Positions 58,701-64,000 of a stretch of 64,000 nt of DNA are shown one piece after another. The notes below the pieces were generated by a model. The model saw only the letters and a list, made by a program, of their open reading frames with translations, searched no databases and had not been told where the DNA came from. Positions within the stretch are counted from its first letter, which is position 1. Every line of letters begins with the position of its first letter. Made by a program: the position numbers and the translations under genes. The stretch is from Strix aluco (Eukaryota; Chordata; Aves; Strigiformes; Strigidae): the NCBI RefSeq assembly GCF_031877795.1, contig NC_133931.1:23310264-23374263 (forward strand). The letters are read 5' to 3'.

Positions 58701-61700
58701 ACACAGAGAAGTCAATTTATTCACCAGCAGTAGAGCATTGTTCCTTTGGGTTAATAGGCAGCCTCACTGGCAGTCGCTTCCTTCTGCAACACATTCCCTC
58801 TAGCATGTGGCAGAGGCTTACGCTGATCCTCTACCGCCCTGCAGCCACCCAGTGCTAAGCTGATTTTGCTGGATCCTCCGGTATTTCATTCCTTCAGTCC
58901 TTCCTGTCTTCCATTCTAACCAGAGTAAATGCTTGTTTAGCAGCAGCCAAAAGCTCGCTCCTGAACGGAATGGCGATTTGAATGAATAAATGGTATGATA
59001 TTCACCATCCACTTTCCCAAGCAGAATGTGGCTTTATGGGCAACTCAATCAAAGGTTTGGTGCAGAGGTAACCTGGATTGCATGCATTCTCTTTGCTGCT
59101 CTGCAGAAGTCTAGGAAATTTGGATTTCACTGGGTCCTGGGGGAGGAGGGGACAAGTTGGTGGAAATCAAGACATTCCTGAGTCAGGCAATGGCATTACA
59201 GTTGCCATTTTACACTAATTAGGTGTCTACCCTTGAATAAATGATATCTTCAGTCCTTGCACCTGAATGTATCTCCTTCTTGGGAGCATTGTTAATGATT
59301 GCTATGGACAACTGGATGTTGAAAGACAGCCACTTGCCCTTTTGGATTAGGATTCTCGGCAAAAAGGTTTTCTGAATTCCGCATCTAATAGACGTATTTC
59401 TGCTTGGAATAACGGAAAAAAAACCCAAACCAAAACATAACTCCCAAAAAACAACTGGGATTTGTATTTATTTTCAATAGATCTGGGAGCTGTGGTCCAA
59501 ACTGACATCTTAGAGAGAGCCCCAGTCTTGTCCTTGGGACCACAATTCACTAGGCTTTCACAGTTACGTGTTTCTGGCCATCCTACTTTGGATTAAGTAG
59601 GAAGCTCCATTTGTAGGACTGATCTTTCCATTGGAGTTGCTCCCTGAACATGAGCAACATTTTCACTCCCTGATGGGGTAGTTTAGTAGCAAACTCTTCA
59701 TAGCTTCCCAGGTACATGAGTTGTCTCTGAGAGGCAATTCAAGGTTAGAAATGCTCCCTGAGTAAATCCACCACAGGCTTGGATTTACTGGAATCAGAGG
59801 CTACTCTCAAAAAAGTCTCAGTTCTCTCAGATTACTTTTTATGGTGTAAGTGGGCACTCTGAATTTAACTGCCTTATTTCCCTTGCCTCCTTCCCATTTC
59901 CCCTTTGATCAACTAGTCCTTTCCTTACAAAGAGAAACACCACATCCTATGTCCCATTACATCAGTTAGCTGCCTCATCAACAGCACAGCAAGTGATACG
60001 AAGAGCCCCACACCACCTTTGCAATGAAAAGCCATAGGAAGGCTACAGGGTCTGGCTGGGAAATGCTGCAGGTCTTCTCTGAGGGAGTTTCAAAGGCAGT
60101 GTGCTGACTTAGAGGATCTGCAGCTCAACTGCTGGTGAAGGAGGCAAGCCTAGGCCCTCCCTATTCTCATGTGAAGACCTGAAACCTGGGGAATCCTTGT
60201 ACGCCCTACCTCTGCCAGCTGGTGATTTGCATTTGGGATCCTGTCTCTTCTGAGCCGCAAGTCAGCATCTCACTCACTGCCTCTCCTCCTCACAGGTTTT
60301 TCCTCAACTGACAAGCCAGGAGGAGCACACAAAAAAAACCCAAGATAGGATTCCCCAACAAGGCAGGCAGAGATTTCAGCACACCAGCAGCCTAAATGCT
60401 GTTCCTTAGGCAGCTGTGAGTCCGTGTGAAACGACTATCTCTGAGAAGGAAAGCTTTTAGTCCCACTTACCTTCTGCAGGATGTGGTCAGTAATGATGGG
60501 TAGTAGCTGTGTGCAAATGAAAATGCAGCTGTCAGGGTTACAAATTGTTAGCATGTGGCATTTGAAGTGAATACCAGTTTGAAACAAGTGTTTCAGCTAC
60601 ACTAAGACCACAAGGTGCACATGTCCTTGGAGCTCCCTTTGAAGGACTTGGGCAACAAGAACAAAGGAAGAGTATTTTCAGAAAATAATTTGAATTTTAT
60701 ATTTCTCACTTATTGTATTGGGATTGAATGTAATCATTAAGAAAAAAAAGGAAATTACAAGCTGGGCCAACATAATGGGCCTGTTGCACATTAAGGACTA
60801 AGAGCAGTATATCTATGCCAAATAGTTTCCTACTTCCCACATAACCTGAGAAAGAAACATCCCTAATCAAGTCATGTTCCAGCTGGCTATAGCTGTCCAG
60901 AGGTATGTACTTTTTTATAGCTCTGAGCACACTTTAAAACATTCCATGTGATATCTGAGCGTTCAGAAAACAAAAATGATGCCCTGGGCAGGCTAACTGG
61001 TTGTGTCACATCGCAGTAACTGGGACCTTGGGTTACACATGGTCTAGGTTAAACTCAAAGTCAGCAGATGACATAAAACAGAGATTACATTTCAGAAAGT
61101 GGGCCCCAAACATATTGCATTGTCACATCTGTAAGTGGAAGCTTGCCTAAAGCTGTCTCTTGTCACTGTTAGAGAGATTTGCCACCGAGGGTAGCTCAGT
61201 TTCTCCTCCTGTTGTTTTCCAGAGGGGAACCAGATTCAGGCAGATGAGGAGAGACCCCCAACCTGGAATGACAGCAGAAGTGGAAAATTCCTGCCCAGGG
61301 CCCAGAGTGTAGATCTTCCCTCTGTCAGTCTATACCTCACATCTTTCCATCAAATTCATTCTGCAGCTGCTTCGCCTCCCAGGTTACAAGTGGAGATGTG
61401 GATTTGCAAAGTGGCTTGGGAGGCAAACCAGGATGCACACAGGGGCCTTGCTCAGGAGGGGAAGGAAAGTTCTTCCAAGAGCTCCCCAGCTTGCGGATGC
61501 CTCATCTCCCAGGTACAACAGGGCAGCCCTGACACCAGGAGATACAAAGTTGGCTCCGTAAGAGGGTGGTTGCGTGGGTGCTCCAGAAGTCGTCAGACTG
61601 GTTATATTTGGCTGCACAGATGAAGAAGAAAAGCAAATCAAGTTATCAAACATGTTACACAATGTTATTTTACTTACTCTTCTCCATTTTCTCCAAAATT

Positions 61701-62380
61701 CCCACAGTTAACCCTGTTTCTTGAAAAAAATGTACAAACCTTGTTCCACCGTTAAGGGGTTTTCCCCAGGTGTTAGTGAATCACTGCCTTCCTGAAATAA
61801 TTTTCTTCCCCTGACGAAGGGCCTTTTGGTGAGGCTGGAGTACTGCACTTATGTCAGGTCCCGGTTTGCAGGGGAGGCACTTCAGCTGCATTATTTCCAC
61901 ATTGATGAACTCATTTCATGTCTCCAGCAGCACTGCTTGTGTAAGACTTCCATGGTGATTCACACGAAAAGGCCCAGCTCCCGCAGGGGTACCAGAAATA
62001 CACTAAAGAAAGCTAGGAAGTATGGCAAGTGTAATTCATCTTTACTGTCTGGCAATTAGTGATAAACAGAAGTCCCAGGCCAGAGATGGGAGCTGGCATT
62101 TTAACTGTATCTGACCTCCAGTGAGGCACTGTGCAAAAAAAGGACTTTTCTTATAAACCTGCTGCGTACCCCTTTTACCAGATAGTCCCTAGTTGTTGCT
62201 CCTTGAAAACTAGTGAATTACCATCACTTCGTAGTCCCCTTCCCCGTGCTAGTCGCATCTCCTTCCCTGCTCGGCACCGGCTCTTCAGTGCCCCGGGTCA
62301 CCCCCGCTGCCTTTCCCAGCCAGGCCGCTTCCCCTGCGGGCACCGCTTGGCGCCTAATGACCATTAATGTCACTCCCACC
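55785..62380. other. Intergenic between PABPC1 and SNX31, no gene recognised
   Basis: About 6.6 kb of unique, mostly AT-rich sequence. G-rich ggggggggtggtgtg lies near 56937. Open frames here are short and lack motifs. No repeat family or RNA gene was recognised. Confidence 0.6.
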
Positions 62381-62623
62381 TTGCCCCTGGCCCTAACGAG
62401 GCTCCCAAGGCGGGGCCGACCCTCTCAGGCCCCTTTTCTGGAGGGATTTCAAATAAAAGCCGCCGCCGAGGCTGCGCCTGAGGGATCGTCCCGCCTCTGT
62501 GCCAGCGGCCCGCACCGCGGCAGCGCCCCCTGGCGCCGCGCCAGCTGCCACCCGCGCTGCCCGGCGCCTCCCTCGGCCCCGCCGCTGCCCTCAGGGGACG
62601 GGACGGCCCGGCCCGGTGTCGCC

Positions 62624-62689
62624 ATGAAGCTGCACTTCAGCATCACCGCCGCCGAGGAGCTGCGGGAGAGGCGCGGGGGCCCCTACGTG
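62624..62689 (+). CDS. SNX31: SNX31 exon 1, residues 1-22
   Basis: Ends TACGTG|gtgggc. An alternative donor reading adding one Val is possible, but the frame with exon 2 and homology favour this junction (YV|LYSV). Confidence 0.85.
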
Positions 62690-62844
62690 GTGGGCGCGGG
62701 GTGGGCAGCGGGCAGCGGGCGGCGGGGGCCGGCGGGCCGGGCGCGGGTCTGACGGCGGTGTGCTTGCAGCTGTACTCGGTGTGCCTGGAGGGCTTCCTGC
62801 TCGGCAAGGCGCGGTACAGCCAGCTCCGCCGCTGGGACGCGCAG
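62624..62844 (+). CDS. SNX31: Sorting nexin 31, first two coding exons (partial; 3' part outside window)
   Basis: Join 62624..62689, 62770..62844 encodes 47 residues: MKLHFSITAAEELRER, then GGPYV, LYSVCLEGFLLGKARYSQL and RRWDAQ. This is the start of a PX domain. The MK-HF opening, GG-YV spacing and LYSV-L-GFL--RYSQL pattern match SNX31 better than its paralogue SNX17, and the position next to PABPC1 agrees. The ATG has G at -3 (gtcgccATGa). SNX31 is an endosomal PX plus FERM-like protein of the SNX17 family that binds NPxY-type cargo tails such as integrin beta subunits. The Arg of ARYSQL corresponds to the phosphoinositide-contacting position of PX domains. The 80 nt intron is unusually short. 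The next exon (expected to begin near the conserved Pro-rich FPPK segment) was not found before 64000. Confidence 0.88.
62770..62844 (+). CDS. SNX31: SNX31 exon 2, residues 23-47
   Basis: The acceptor is tgcttgcag and the donor is CAG|gtgagg. The exon is 75 nt, the 25-codon length I expect for this exon in the family. Encodes LYSVCLEGFLLGKARYSQLR to DAQ. Confidence 0.9.
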
Positions 62845-64000
62845 GTGAGGGCCGGCCGGGGGGTGGCGGGGCCGGGGGCACCCCGAAAAGCCTCGGTGGG
62901 GGCAGCCTGCCGGGGTGCAGGCGGCCGTCGGGCCCCGCAGCCTGGCCGGGCCCCTGGGAGGGCTGCGGAGCAGGAGGGACTCTGCTGGCACTCACAGGCC
63001 TGGTGTGGGGTGGGGGCCGCGAGTTATTTCTGCCCAAATCCGCATTAAAGCCTTCCTTCATGCTAACAGCCCAGGGGAGATGTGCCTGGTCCCAACCCGG
63101 GCCCTGTCCTCCCACCTGGCCCTTGCACCCTGCCTGGTCCCCCCGATGCTGGGCTGTCAGAGGGGCTGAGCTGCAGCTTGCGGGGCACCTGTGTTTGCAG
63201 GGTGAAATCCAGCAGCAACTGAGAGGCAAATCCAAAAAAACCCAAAAAACCAACCAACCAACCAAACAAACAAAAAAAACAGCTAAGGGATGTGGCAGAA
63301 GAGTGTGGTAAGCTGGCTTAATGGGAAACATTGGTCAAGCAGCAGCAGCTGTGGACTCAAAAGTGCCTCTTTTCCTTGGCCTCTGGGAGAGGGGTGCAAC
63401 TGCTTTGCTGGGGTCTTTAATCCTATGAACAACTCTAGAAAGTGTATAGAGGTCAGTCCAGGCAAATTGCAGTCAGTTGCAGGGTTTTTTGGACAAGCCA
63501 GGGGTTAACCAGTGTTGGATCCCTTGGCCCAAATTGCCTAAACACATACCTCAGGAGTGACCCTTTCCACACAGGCAGTTACTAGGCAATTACAAAACAG
63601 CTGGAACACAATCCTGGAGTATTCCAAGGAATAGTGAGTATCAGTAATCCAAACTGAAGTGGATTATTTAGAGTGAATCTGCCAGTTTATCTCTGCTTTT
63701 GTTTTGTTGTTGTAAGGGAGCATGTGATGTTGATCTCTTCCATGGAAGCAGAGTGGCTGCCAGCCTTCTCTTTGCTAGCCTGATCTCTCTGGCTTTTGCC
63801 AGTCCTTGGCTCCAAGTGAAATCTCTCCCAGTTCTTCCGTCAGTCTAGATGCACACTGTCATCTCTGCTGAGCAGCCTTATTTTACCTCGATAATCCTAT
63901 TTTAGGGCCCTGTTTGATGAACGGTTCTCTTGGTAGTGGGTTAGGTAGGTGCTCCTTCTTTTGGCAGCCTCCTTCCTGTGCGGTCAGCTGCAGTGATAGG
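62845..64000 (+). other. SNX31: SNX31 intron 2 (incomplete)
   Basis: Runs to the window end. GC-rich at first, then mixed. It contains the AAC/AACC simple repeat at 63232. No further exon was recognised. Confidence 0.7.
63232..63280 (+). repeat. (AACC)n/(AAAC)n simple repeat
   Basis: A-rich sequence with four AACC-type units followed by AAAC units and an A run. Confidence 0.8.

Larger units (their letters stand above)
62380..62960. promoter_or_regulatory. SNX31: CpG island with the SNX31 promoter and first exons
   Basis: GC- and CpG-rich sequence rising sharply from AT-rich flanks. A TATA-like AAATAAAAG at 62451-62459 suggests a start near 62480 and a 5'UTR of about 145 nt without upstream ATG. 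Edges are approximate. Confidence 0.7.

Overview
This is a vertebrate, almost certainly avian, genomic window. Two observations support that. The interspersed repeats are CR1 non-LTR retrotransposon 3' ends carrying the bird-typical short ATTCT(A/G)TG tail repeat. The coding exons are near-identical to vertebrate 14-3-3 zeta and cytoplasmic poly(A)-binding protein 1, differing by a few substitutions. Long introns, GT-AG splice sites, CpG-island promoters and AATAAA poly(A) signals all fit a nuclear eukaryotic genome. I cannot name the species.

Layout, all three genes on the + strand: (1) 1-5155 holds the last three coding exons and 3'UTR of YWHAZ (14-3-3 zeta). (2) 5156 to about 38440 is a 33 kb interval without a recognisable protein-coding gene. 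It holds two CR1 remnants, homopolymer tracts, G-rich tracts and some TAAT-rich stretches that could be regulatory. (3) 38440-40520 is a CpG island with the PABPC1 promoter (GC boxes, TATA box), its pyrimidine-rich start and its A-rich autoregulatory 5'UTR element. (4) 39818-55780 is the complete PABPC1 gene: 14 coding exons encoding 637 residues plus a non-coding last exon. (5) 55785-62380 is intergenic. (6) 62380-64000 is a CpG island and the first two coding exons of SNX31; the rest of that gene lies beyond the window.

The order YWHAZ-PABPC1-SNX31, all in one orientation, matches the gene order I know from human chromosome 8q22, which supports orthology rather than paralogy. The genes are neighbours, not an operon. 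YWHAZ is a phosphoserine/threonine-binding adaptor, PABPC1 binds mRNA poly(A) tails and links them to translation initiation, and SNX31 is an endosomal PX-FERM-like sorting nexin.

I found no undescribed gene system. The most informative non-coding signals are the PABPC1 5'UTR A-tract element, microRNA-type seed matches in the YWHAZ 3'UTR, a G-rich block abutting the PABPC1 TATA box, and a 28 bp near-perfect palindrome in a YWHAZ intron.
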